From contig DAIORV010000122.1 of NCBI GenBank assembly GCA_036752825.1, positions 1 through 6,477 of the forward strand: a stretch of DNA of 6,477 nt, in the 5' to 3' direction. This DNA comes from UBA5177 sp002413265. GTDB lineage: Bacteria; Chloroflexota; UBA5177. Both the position numbers and the translations under genes were made by a program. Positions 1 through 5,654 of this stretch are shown one piece after another. How positions within the stretch are numbered: position 1 is the stretch's first letter; the number at the start of each line of letters is the position of its first letter. The notes under the pieces were generated by a model that was not told the DNA's origin, searched no databases, and saw only the letters and a program-made list of their open reading frames with translations.

Positions 1-651
1 GAACAGAAATGTGTTCGACGCAATGTCCTTGGTGCAGGTTCCCTGTGACTGGCAGTCACGAACCGCCTCGACGCTCTTGCCGTCGACGATGGAGTCCCAC
101 GCCGTCTGGCTGGTGACGCCGACGATGATGATCCGCCACCATTCAGCCACCCCGTTGTTGCCGGTCGTTACCACGTGGCTATGCGGCGGCAGGAGGGCGT
201 TGGATGCCGCGGAACCAAAGATCCGTGACAAGTCGATGTTATGCGGATGGTCGATGCAGAGACCGCCCGTCGGACACTGCAGCGTTCCTGTCGACGGAGT
301 GAAGCCAATTGGCGTCACCACGTATAGCGGGTCGATCTGTCCGGTGACAGGCGCGAAGTTGGCGTTGGCGCCACCCTCGCAGAAGCTCGGGGCGCCGCTC
401 GACGGGGGCGCGGCGCAGTAGAAGTTCTTGCTGTATTGAAAGTCGACGGTCTTGCCGCCAAGCCAGCCCGCGGTGGTGCCGCGATCAACGTCGCCCTGGG
501 TGCTGGTGTGAATACAGGGACTGTTGATCGTGCAGCTCCGCTCCGCGTGGCTGGAAGCGCTGACTGTGCCGAGCGTCAAAGTGAACACGCCCGCGACGGC
601 GATGAATGCGCCAATCGCGGCCCGCCAGGGAGTCAAACGAAATCGTGGCAT
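1..651 (-). CDS. Secreted cysteine-rich protein of unknown function (partial, 3' end missing)
   Basis: An open minus-strand frame starts with ATG at 651-649 and runs 217 codons to the left edge without a stop, so the C-terminus lies outside the window. AGGAGG (657-662) precedes the ATG by 5 nt and fixes the start. The N-terminus is a clear signal peptide: basic MPRFRLTPWR, a hydrophobic stretch at about residues 11-30, and an SASSHA-type cleavage region near 31-36. The mature part has eight cysteines (40, 46, 79, 91, 126, 132, 200, 206). Three pairs are spaced C-x5-C, which suggests disulfides in an exported protein. Two HxH motifs occur (H135-P-H137 and H157-S-H159), followed by EWW at 170-172 and a beta-like RIIIVGV. 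I do not recognise the family. The export call is firm, and a metal-binding role for the histidines is only a guess. It has no close co-directional neighbour. Confidence 0.85.
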   Translation of the reverse strand, partial: MPRFRLTPWRAAIGAFIAVAGVFTLTLGTVSASSHAERSCTINSPCIHTSTQGDVDRGTTAGWLGGKTVDFQYSKNFYCAAPPSSGAPSFCEGGANANFAPVTGQIDPLYVVTPIGFTPSTGTLQCPTGGLCIDHPHNIDLSRIFGSAASNALLPPHSHVVTTGNNGVAEWWRIIIVGVTSQTAWDSIVDGKSVEAVRDCQSQGTCTKDIASNTFLF

Positions 652-656
652 TGAGG

Positions 657-662
657 CCTCCT
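657..662 (-). promoter_or_regulatory. Ribosome binding site of the secreted protein
   Basis: On the minus strand AGGAGG lies 5 nt upstream of the ATG at 651. It supports this start and the reality of a gene that is cut by the window edge. Confidence 0.8.
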
Positions 663-678
663 GAAGGTTTTCCTTGAA

Positions 679-693
679 CCCCGTAACTCGGGG
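679..693 (-). promoter_or_regulatory. Small leader hairpin upstream of the secreted-protein gene
   Basis: CCCCG (679-683) and CGGGG (689-693) form a perfect 5-bp stem around a 5-nt loop, 27 nt upstream of the ATG and 16 nt upstream of the ribosome binding site. It could be a structured 5' leader element. It is short enough to be chance, and there is no T-tract. Confidence 0.3.
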
Positions 694-778
694 CAATCGA
701 TCGATGTCGGCGATCACAAAATGTCCAGGGGCTACCTCCTCATTCCGGTTCCTGAATGTTGTGCACTCACTAAAGGTG

Positions 779-814
779 AGTAGCCGATACGCCCCTAGTA
801 CGTCGGGCGTACTC
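779..814. promoter_or_regulatory. Nested inverted repeat, candidate operator
   Basis: Three overlapping perfect inverted repeats share one block: GAGTA (779-783)/TACTC (810-814), TACGCCC (788-794)/GGGCGTA (805-811), and AGTACG (797-802)/CGTACT (808-813). The block lies about 130-160 bp upstream of the secreted-protein start on the minus strand, in DNA without a convincing gene. The dyad symmetry suggests a binding site for a dimeric regulator. Which regulator cannot be told from the sequence. Confidence 0.4.
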
Positions 815-1135
815 CATCGGGTCACACGTGTTCACGGTGTCGCTGCAGCGAACGGCGCGGCTAAGCATCGGGCCGAGATCGGAGGCCCCAGAAGACGATC
901 TGGATAGCCACGGACAGCACCGCACCAACCCGCCGACACGTCATGCCCCGCCTCTCTTTAGAGTTCGTCGCCGAGCTGTTCCCCGCTCATGGATGGCGAC
1001 CTAAATGTGATAGGAACCCTGTCCGATCATAGGATACACCCACTGTACCCGGATGTTCGCGGAGAACTCAACACCGCGTACGGGCTCATCCGCTGTCGCC
1101 GACCGTACGGTGGCGTACATACAACGGAACAGCTT
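815..1135. other. Intergenic stretch with no recognisable gene
   Basis: No reading frame here gives a recognisable protein or has a good ribosome binding site. The stretch contains a perfect 10-bp palindrome ACCGTACGGT (1102-1111) followed by GGCGTAC (1112-1118), just upstream of the receiver-domain remnant. It looks like regulatory or decayed DNA. Confidence 0.5.
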
Positions 1136-1204
1136 CTCGTCCTCATCGTCGACGACGATGCGGATGCAGCGGAGATGTACCGGCTCCGCTTGATGGTTGA
1201 CGGT
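1136..1204 (+). pseudogene. Response-regulator receiver-domain remnant (N-terminal beta1-alpha1 only)
   Basis: The plus-strand frame reads LVLIVDDDADAAEMYRLRL followed by MVDG. This is the first strand, the acidic pocket (VDDD) and the first helix of a receiver (REC) domain. It matches the start of the receiver gene at 2630-3009 (LLIDDELTAEMYRLALGADG), and the two share an exact 15-nt stretch, GAGATGTACCGGCTC. After the DG pair the similarity ends: none of the three frames downstream shows the phospho-acceptor strand, the switch Ser/Thr or the conserved Lys. No start codon with a ribosome binding site lies just upstream. I read it as a relic of a truncated or rearranged response-regulator gene. 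Its orientation is opposite to that of the other copy. Confidence 0.55.
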
Positions 1205-1363
1205 GCCCGCAGCGGGCAACGAGAGGACACCGCGCCGGAGCAGCGACGCTTCCAATCGCCACACAGGCTGGAACGCACCACAACCACACCCATCCCGACT
1301 CGCAGCCAGTGCTCGATCCAGCCGAGCGTCAGCGGATAGGGGCTCCCGATTTCGCCACCCCGA
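1205..1363. other. Gene-free stretch downstream of the receiver remnant
   Basis: I looked in all three plus-strand frames for the rest of a receiver domain and found none. The minus-strand frames are open, but their products are low-complexity and arginine/serine-rich, as expected of antisense shadows. No RNA gene or terminator was seen. Confidence 0.4.
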
Positions 1364-1579
1364 TCATTCATCTCTCCAGACCGGACCCGCCCAGTCATTA
1401 GGGGCGATGATGGATCCGCGTGTTGTGACGTGGTAGTAGCCGTCCTCACGCTTCATAAACCCATCGCTCTCGAGCTCGTCATGGAAGCGAGCCTCACGTG
1501 GTGAGCGAAGTGTCAGACACTGAAGCGTGCCCTTGGCACTCTTTGCATCGCCGCCGCCTTCCGTCCCGGGGCTCCCCAT
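1364..1579 (-). CDS. Doubtful small ORF, possibly a winged-helix fragment
   Basis: A minus-strand frame, open from 1786 and with a possible internal ATG at 1579, ends at 1364. From 1579 it would give 71 aa. Its C-terminal half (LESDGFMKREDGYYHVTTRG) resembles the recognition helix and wing of winged-helix regulators, where an LExDGhhxR--xYxhTxRG pattern is common. The N-terminal part is not recognisable, no good ribosome binding site precedes either start, and third-position GC is only moderate. It may be a small regulator, the tail of a decayed one, or chance. It lies downstream of the degenerate kinase gene on the same strand. Confidence 0.25.
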   Translation of the reverse strand: MGSPGTEGGGDAKSAKGTLQCLTLRSPREARFHDELESDGFMKREDGYYHVTTRGSIIAPNDWAGPVWRDE

Positions 1580-1821
1580 TGCGGTCAGCTCGGAATCGCC
1601 TGGCCGATCGAATACTCGCTCCGATGGGGGTAGACCCCAATGGCGTGCTCGCCGTAGGAGAGTGAGTTGATCTGCGTGTAAAACGGGGCGATCATCCCCA
1701 TGCTTCGGAACCCTACATGGCCTTATGCCGTCGATGCGCTGGATCACATATTGGTTGCCTGCAAGCATGAGCCGTGCTGCGGCCACGTCGCAAATCCGAC
1801 GGCACTGCCTGTCAACGGCCT

Positions 1822-2250
1822 CTATCGGTCGACTGGGTCGGTGGGATAAGCGGCAGGCTCGATGGCCGGTGGGACTGCCTCTACTGCATCCGACGTTCTT
1901 GACCGGCGGACGCGGCCATCTTGGACCCGTGCCTCCTCCAGCAGATCCTCGACGACTCTCGAGATTGCGACTGCTTTCGCTCGCATTGGCAGCAGCGCGG
2001 ATCGGGCTGCCCTCGGCAATTGACCGAGGGTTCCATCTTCGAGCATGGATAGATACCCGCTCAGGACGGCCAGATGGCCCCTGATCTCCCGGGCAGCGTG
2101 GTGCGCCGACTCGGCGCCGGGATTGGAGAAGCGGCGCGACCGCTCAATGTTGCGGGCCTGGACGTCGTCGCCTTCGCGCTCATCCTCGGGACCGTCGGGC
2201 TGGCGCCCCTCGTCAACCGCACGCAGCAGATCGTCATCCGATGGACCCAT
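1822..2250 (-). CDS. Degenerate HisKA-like protein (sensor-kinase fragment without phospho-His and ATPase)
   Basis: This 142-aa minus-strand frame carries a dimerisation helix pair like HisKA of sensor histidine kinases. Residues 52-76 read AREIRGHLAVLSGYLSML-EDGTLG and residues 88-113 read MRAKAVAISRVVEDLLEEAR-VQDGRV. In the family the H box is HEIRGPL. Here the phospho-acceptor position is Arg54 and the proline position is His59. The protein ends about 30 residues after the second helix, and no frame downstream shows the N, G1 or G2 boxes of the HATPase domain. The N-terminal 50 residues are acidic and unlike a PAS, GAF or membrane input domain. It therefore cannot be a normal kinase. It is either a pseudogene remnant or a non-catalytic helical partner. 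It follows the small helical gene by 45 bp on the same strand. The start is uncertain because no clear ribosome binding site precedes ATG 2250. Confidence 0.5.
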   Translation of the reverse strand: MGPSDDDLLRAVDEGRQPDGPEDEREGDDVQARNIERSRRFSNPGAESAHHAAREIRGHLAVLSGYLSMLEDGTLGQLPRAARSALLPMRAKAVAISRVVEDLLEEARVQDGRVRRSRTSDAVEAVPPAIEPAAYPTDPVDR

Positions 2251-2295
2251 TGGGGTCTATTCTGATAGCACGGGTATCAGAATTGCTTGAGCAGG

Positions 2296-2592
2296 CTAGG
2301 TTGAGCGCAGCTCTCCCACTCGCGCCTGCCAGAACCGGTACCGGCCCTCCAGCCGTTGACGTTCCGCCGCAAGGATGGTCAGATCCGCCTGCGCTTCGGG
2401 TTGGGCGTCGTCCGGGAGATCGGCCGCGCTCGATGCCGCCTCACCGACCACATCCTCTTTGAACCCGATCAATTCGCCGTACACGTGCAACCAGTGCTCC
2501 GCGTCGTCCAGGTGGGGCGAGTCGGGATCCTCACCCTCAAGGAGCCGGTCTGGGTCGCGCACCTTGTCGAGCGCGTCCCGGGCATCGGCCAT
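2296..2592 (-). CDS. Small helical protein of unknown function in the signalling cassette
   Basis: The minus-strand frame encodes about 98 aa from ATG 2592 (MADARDALDKVRDPDRLLEG...) or 101 aa from ATG 2601. AGGA at about 2603-2606 is too close to 2601 but 11 nt from 2592, so I favour 2592. The protein is charged and predicted helical. A centre reading DAEHWLHVYGELIGFKEDVV is followed by an acidic linker and a C-terminal helix ERQRLEGRYRFWQARVGEL that could form a coiled coil. From memory, small HW-VY-EL--FK proteins of this type occur in high-GC soil bacteria without assigned function. The receiver-gene stop (2630) is 37 bp upstream and the HisKA-like gene is 45 bp downstream, so all three look like one transcript. 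Unlike its neighbours it appears intact. A role as a signalling partner is inferred from position only. Confidence 0.65.
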   Translation of the reverse strand: MADARDALDKVRDPDRLLEGEDPDSPHLDDAEHWLHVYGELIGFKEDVVGEAASSAADLPDDAQPEAQADLTILAAERQRLEGRYRFWQARVGELRST

Positions 2593-2629
2593 CACGCCCA
2601 TGATCCTATCGGCTTCGGGAATCCCGCGT

Positions 2630-3009
2630 CTACCGGGCCGTGCTGAGAGTCCGACGCTGCTGTTCGGCGACGCGCCTGGCAACCTGCGCCGATGTCATCT
2701 CTGCCTTGATGATGAATTCGAGTGCGTCGAGCTTGAGGCCCCGCTCCCGCAGGTGCGGCTCGCTGTGGATGCTCACGCTGAAGACCGGGATGCGCGTGTG
2801 GCTGGATCTGCGCGAAGCCGCTCCAGCACCTCGAAGCCGTCAGGGCCCGGCAGGCGAAGGTCGAGATCGACGAAATCGGGCGCCTCGTCGATGACCATTT
2901 GCAGGCGCTCTTCGCCGTCGCGCCCAACCACCACCTCTTAACCGTCGGCGCCGAGGGCGAGCCGGTACATCTCGGCCGTGAGTTCGTCGTCGATCAGGAG
3001 GACTTTCAC
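2630..3009 (-). pseudogene. Single-domain response regulator (REC) with in-frame stop and frameshift
   Basis: Starting from GTG at 3009-3007 the minus strand reads VKVLLIDDELTAEMYRLAL-GADG. It then meets TAA (2940-2938) where the family normally has Tyr, and continues in the same frame: EVVVGRDGEERLQM, then DLDLRLPGPDGFEVLERLR. Near 2789-2796 the frame shifts by one lost base and resumes as IPVFSVSIHSEPHLRERG, then LEFIIKAEMTSAQVARRVA, ending at TAG (2632-2630). Repaired, it is a 126-aa receiver domain with everything expected: the acidic pair (IDDE), phospho-acceptor Asp in LDLRLPG, switch Ser (FSVS) and conserved Lys (FIIKAE). There is no DNA-binding output domain. The gene leads the minus-strand cassette and faces the channel gene divergently. 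With all key residues kept, decay is recent or the two lesions are sequence errors. Confidence 0.8.
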
Positions 3010-3246
3010 GTCGTCGTTGATTCCCGGGCTCCTGGTCGCACAGCTGGTGCCGGGCTGGAACGGGGAGCAGCGACTCAACTTGGCGATCCTAATCCCGCCG
3101 CCCGCCCCAGGCCGGTCGGGTGGCGAGGATGTCCGCCGGCATGCAAGATGGTGCCCTTCACTCGGGCGGGCGTACGTACCCTGTAACATCCAGCTACACA
3201 TTATTGGATAGTCTCGCTATAACCTGGCGAGGGCTGGAGGTCGGCG
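3010..3246. promoter_or_regulatory. Divergent intergenic region between the REC gene and the channel gene
   Basis: This 237-bp gap separates a minus-strand and a plus-strand gene, so promoters for both are expected here. It contains GGGCGTA (3168-3174), overlapping the perfect palindrome GTACGTAC (3172-3179). The same 7-mer occurs on both arms of the inverted repeat at 788-811. The motif is 159 bp upstream of the REC start and 72 bp upstream of the channel start. Confidence 0.4.
3195..3223 (+). promoter_or_regulatory. Candidate sigma-70-type promoter of the channel gene
   Basis: TACACA (3195-3200, 4 of 6 matches to TTGACA) is separated by 17 nt from TATAAC (3218-3223, 5 of 6 matches to TATAAT). 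Transcription would start near 3230, just before the GGAGG ribosome binding site at 3236-3240, giving a short leader. The fit is plausible but the -35 box is weak. Confidence 0.35.
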
Positions 3247-4038
3247 ATGGTAGCTCTGGACATTGGCAATTCGATAAACAACGGCTTTGATACCTTCTTT
3301 CGATCGCTACCGCAGATCCTTGGGGCGATCATCATTCTCGTCATCGGCTGGATCATCGCCGGCCTGATCGGCAACCTGGTACGGAAGGTCCTCGACCGCG
3401 CCGGTGCTGACAGGCTCACTCGGCGAGCTGGGATCGACAGCTTTCTGCAGAAGGCAGGAGTCCGCAACGCTTCAGCTGGACTCGTCTTCGGTTTCGTTGT
3501 CAAGTGGTGGATTCGCCTCATCGTCTTGGAGATCGCGATTCCGGCGCTCGGCATCTCCGCGATCACCACGACGCTCGACAAGATCGTTTCATACTTACCT
3601 TCGGTCATCGCCGCGCTCCTGATTATCTTGATTGGGGCGTTTCTTGCGAAACTGGCCGGGGAGGCGGTACGCGGCATCGCGCAAGGCGCGGGATTCGGGA
3701 GTGCCGACACACTGGGCACCATCGTCCAGGTGAGCATCTTGGTGCTCGTCTTTGTTGCGGCTCTCCAGCAACTCCACGTTGCGGAGACATTGGTCAATGA
3801 ACTCCTCATTGCAGTACTCGTGGCCATGGCCTTGGCCGCTGGGTTAGCGTTCGGTCTCGGTGGTCGCGACGTCGCTGCTCGGATGCTGCAGAAGGCATAC
3901 GACAAAGGTCAGCAGGCCTCGGCGCAACTGTCGAGTGCGCCGGCACAGAACGTTGTGGGCAGCCCGCCGCAGCGCGCAATGGCTGGCGGCACTGTTGTTC
4001 CTCCACCGAGCGTCGATCCTGCGCCTCCCAGGCGCTAG
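3247..4038 (+). CDS. Mechanosensitive-channel-related membrane protein (conserved TM-helix family)
   Basis: The 263-aa product starts at ATG 3247, 6 nt after GGAGG (3236-3240). Hydrophobic segments lie at about residues 23-43, 77-101, 117-137, 157-175 and 183-203. The repeated pattern LPQILGAIIILVIGWIIAGL (21-40) and LPSVIAALLIILIGAFLAKL (117-136), each followed by a basic amphipathic stretch, is typical of the conserved TM-helix repeat found in small mechanosensitive channel relatives. After the last helix, AFGLGGRDVAARML (201-214) resembles the segment that in MscS-type proteins follows the pore helix. The MscS beta and alpha/beta cytoplasmic domains are absent, and a Pro/Ala/Ser-rich tail (about 222-263) takes their place. 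It acts in the cytoplasmic membrane. A role in osmotic or ion homeostasis is known for the wider family but is not proven for this short form. It stands alone, with its own likely promoter and a following hairpin. Confidence 0.85.
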   Translation: MVALDIGNSINNGFDTFFRSLPQILGAIIILVIGWIIAGLIGNLVRKVLDRAGADRLTRRAGIDSFLQKAGVRNASAGLVFGFVVKWWIRLIVLEIAIPALGISAITTTLDKIVSYLPSVIAALLIILIGAFLAKLAGEAVRGIAQGAGFGSADTLGTIVQVSILVLVFVAALQQLHVAETLVNELLIAVLVAMALAAGLAFGLGGRDVAARMLQKAYDKGQQASAQLSSAPAQNVVGSPPQRAMAGGTVVPPPSVDPAPPRR

Positions 4039-4045
4039 GAAGGAA

Positions 4046-4071
4046 CGGGGGTCGGCCTGCACCGGCCCCCG
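4046..4071 (+). terminator. GC-rich hairpin terminator after the channel gene
   Basis: A 10-bp stem (4046-4055 with 4062-4071, one G-T pair) closes a 6-nt loop, CCTGCA, 8 nt after the channel stop codon. There is no T-tract, as is frequent for terminators in high-GC bacteria. Confidence 0.7.
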
Positions 4072-4111
4072 CTCCGACCTCGCCGGCGTGAAGCTTCGTC
4101 AAGACGTCCGT

Positions 4112-4130
4112 CTCCGGTATTGACCCGGAG
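4112..4130. other. Perfect 6-bp hairpin
   Basis: CTCCGG (4112-4117) pairs with CCGGAG (4125-4130) around a 7-nt loop. It lies 41 bp after the terminator hairpin of the channel gene and might be an additional transcription stop. No T-tract follows. Confidence 0.35.
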
Positions 4131-4156
4131 CCGCTGCTGAGAATGTGTCGTTACGC

Positions 4157-4172
4157 GCCCGCCTCAGCGGGC
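4157..4172. other. Perfect 6-bp hairpin with tetraloop
   Basis: GCCCGC (4157-4162) pairs with GCGGGC (4167-4172) around CTCA. Together with 4046-4071 and 4112-4130 it makes three stable hairpins within 130 bp after the channel gene. Confidence 0.35.
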
Positions 4173-4865
4173 CTGGTTCAGATCCATTCAGCGTCCTCCG
4201 CGATGCGGTGGTGACCGCTGGGATCCGGTTGACCACCGGGTTACCCCGCCGCGTGCACATCACTAGATTCAGTGGCGATCCTATGCTGGCTACATCGTGG
4301 CGCACACAGCGAGTCTCATCGCGTATGACCGGCACATGACTGCATGCCGAGCTATGCAAAGGAAAGTGCTGCGATCGGTACAGGCACTCGGCCCACTTCG
4401 CCTCGGCTGTGGAATCGGCTAGCGACGCCTCGCATGGTCGAGCAGCACTCAGTCGCTTCTGGTGTACCGCCGCCGCGGCCTGCACGAGCGGGCTTCGGTG
4501 GCGAGCGGAGGCTCGACGGCTCGAGGCGTCTATCTGTGATGACGAGCAGCACGCTCGCGAAATCGCGGATGGGGCTTCGTGAAACACGTCCTTGAGTCTC
4601 TTGCGCCCGCGCTCTTGGCCTCGCGGAGCAATGGCGAATCTTGTATTGTCACATGCTAAATTACGAGCGATCTCGAGAGACATGCACGCCACGGGATTGG
4701 TCGATGATCATCATCGGGAGTGCTGGTTCAACCAATGCTCTTGAATTCAAAGGCGCGACGTTTGGAGGGTGCTCGTAGAAGAAATAATCTGGCATTAGCT
4801 CCGCCTGAGCGCGGAGTCCTGGGGACGTCTAGTCTCATGGCTCGCACCCGGGATTCAGGCCGACT

Positions 4866-5066
4866 ATGTCGTTCCCTAACACCACTTCCTTCAGCGCCCG
4901 TGTCCCGCTTCCTCATCTCGTCGCTTGGGCGGCTGACGGCGCCACCGCTGAGGAGCGACACGCTCGCCGATCTACCGTGCGGCGGGCCATCGATGACGTA
5001 GTCAAGAATGGTGATTCAGCGAAGATCAACCAGGCACTTCTCATCTCTATCGGAGGCGCACCATGA
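4866..5066 (+). CDS. Small hypothetical protein, translationally coupled to the acetyltransferase
   Basis: This 66-aa frame ends in TGA at 5064-5066 and overlaps the ATG of the acetyltransferase by four bases (ATGA), an arrangement typical of coupled genes in one operon. The sequence has a polar N-terminus, a short hydrophobic patch LPHLVAWAADG (15-25), and a charged, probably helical part TAEERHARRSTVRRAIDDVV (27-46). The upstream ribosome binding site is weak (CAGG, 4856-4859). I do not recognise the family. The competing frame on the same strand (4720-5001) has no better signal. The overlap is the main argument for a real gene; a chance ORF remains possible. Confidence 0.4.
   Translation: MSFPNTTSFSARVPLPHLVAWAADGATAEERHARRSTVRRAIDDVVKNGDSAKINQALLISIGGAP
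5052..5056 (+). promoter_or_regulatory. Ribosome binding site of the acetyltransferase
   Basis: GGAGG lies 6 nt before ATG 5063 and within the end of the preceding small ORF. It decides the start of the acetyltransferase. Confidence 0.8.
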
Positions 5067-5647
5067 GCGTCGTTGGGTTTACGAAGGTACGCGAAGACGA
5101 ACGGGCTCAAGCGTTCGCAACCCTCGTCTCGGCATTCAGGGACGACCCGGTCGAGCGCTGGCTCTACCCGGACGCGCAGCAATATCTCGCACATTTTCCC
5201 GAATTCCTTGCGGCGCTCGGCGGCAAGGCGTTCGACGAGCAGACCGTCTGGGGTCTCGCCAACCTCTGCGCCATCGCCCTCTGGCTGCCCCCGGGCACCG
5301 AGCCGAACGGCGACATCATCACCTCGGTCTTGACCGAGAGCGTCTCACCTGAGAAACATGGGGACACGTTTTCGTTCCTGCAACAAATGAATGTGGCCCA
5401 TCCGACGTTCCCGCATTGGTACCTCCCGTGGTTCGGCGTGGATGCCGCCCAACAGGGAAGGGGGCTCGGTGGCCAGTTGATGAACGCGTGCCTCACGGTC
5501 GTCGACGCGAGTCATCTGCCGGCGTACCTGGAGACCCCCAATCCACGCAACATCTCCTTCTACGAACGTCACGGCTTTGCTGTCACTGGCCAGGTTCAAG
5601 CTGGGTCGTGTCCACCGGTCGTGTTTATGCTGAGAGCCTCGCGATAG
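5063..5647 (+). CDS. GNAT-family N-acetyltransferase
   Basis: The 194-aa product is a single GNAT domain that would move an acetyl group from acetyl-CoA to an amine in the cytoplasm. The acetyl-CoA pyrophosphate loop (motif A) is clear: LPWFGVDAAQQGRGLGGQLM at 121-140, with the Q-x-x-G-x-G signature at Q131, G134 and G136. The preceding HWYL (118-121) is the usual beta4 strand. Motif B follows as YLETPNPRNISFYERHGF (155-172), with the Tyr that often serves as general acid at 168. The N-terminal half contains the acceptor-site region (AFRDDPVERWLYPD, 24-37). The start is set by GGAGG 6 nt upstream. The substrate cannot be told from sequence. It ends 64 bp from the convergent NTF2-like gene. 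Confidence 0.9.
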   Translation: MSVVGFTKVREDERAQAFATLVSAFRDDPVERWLYPDAQQYLAHFPEFLAALGGKAFDEQTVWGLANLCAIALWLPPGTEPNGDIITSVLTESVSPEKHGDTFSFLQQMNVAHPTFPHWYLPWFGVDAAQQGRGLGGQLMNACLTVVDASHLPAYLETPNPRNISFYERHGFAVTGQVQAGSCPPVVFMLRASR

Positions 5648-5654
5648 ATCGATG

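Larger units (their letters stand above)
4072..4865. other. Long stretch without a convincing gene
   Basis: Several frames are open here, the longest on the minus strand at 4099-4692. None has a recognisable motif, a good ribosome binding site or coding-like composition, and their products are arginine/serine/alanine-rich, as in chance ORFs. Around 4635-4665 and 4735-4800 the DNA is more AT-rich than its surroundings, which fits regulatory sequence upstream of the GNAT pair. Hairpins at 4112-4130 and 4157-4172 and the palindrome GATGATCATC (4703-4712) are the only structures noticed. No tRNA was found. Confidence 0.5.

Noticed and set aside
11..654. Plus-strand frames over the left end
   Set aside because: They are shadows of the minus-strand secreted protein, which has a signal peptide and an AGGAGG site.
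1631..2259. 13-nt inverted copy TAGACCCCAATGG at 1631-1643 and 2247-2259
   Set aside because: One such match is expected by chance in a window of this size, and nothing at its ends suggests a mobile element.
2074..2265. 63-codon plus-strand frame with a hydrophobic stretch (VVAFALILGTVGLAPLV)
   Set aside because: It lies antisense to the acidic N-terminal part of the HisKA-like frame, where hydrophobic antisense products are expected. It lacks a ribosome binding site, and the HisKA similarity on the other strand is stronger.
2375..2941. 188-codon plus-strand frame opposite the signalling cassette
   Set aside because: Its product is a Ser/Arg-rich antisense shadow, while the minus strand encodes a recognisable receiver domain and the small helical protein.
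3201..3905. 234-codon minus-strand frame opposite the channel gene
   Set aside because: It is antisense to a clear membrane protein with a good ribosome binding site, and its product is low-complexity.
4156..4185. GGTTCAGATCC near 4175, resembling a tRNA T-arm
   Set aside because: No acceptor stem, D-arm or anticodon arm could be folded around it; the nearby stem has a 4-nt loop, not 7.
4099..4692. 197-codon open frame on the minus strand
   Set aside because: It has no recognisable motif and no ribosome binding site, its product is rich in Arg/Ser/Ala with scattered Cys, and the hairpin at 4112-4130 lies inside it. Long chance ORFs are common in GC-rich DNA.
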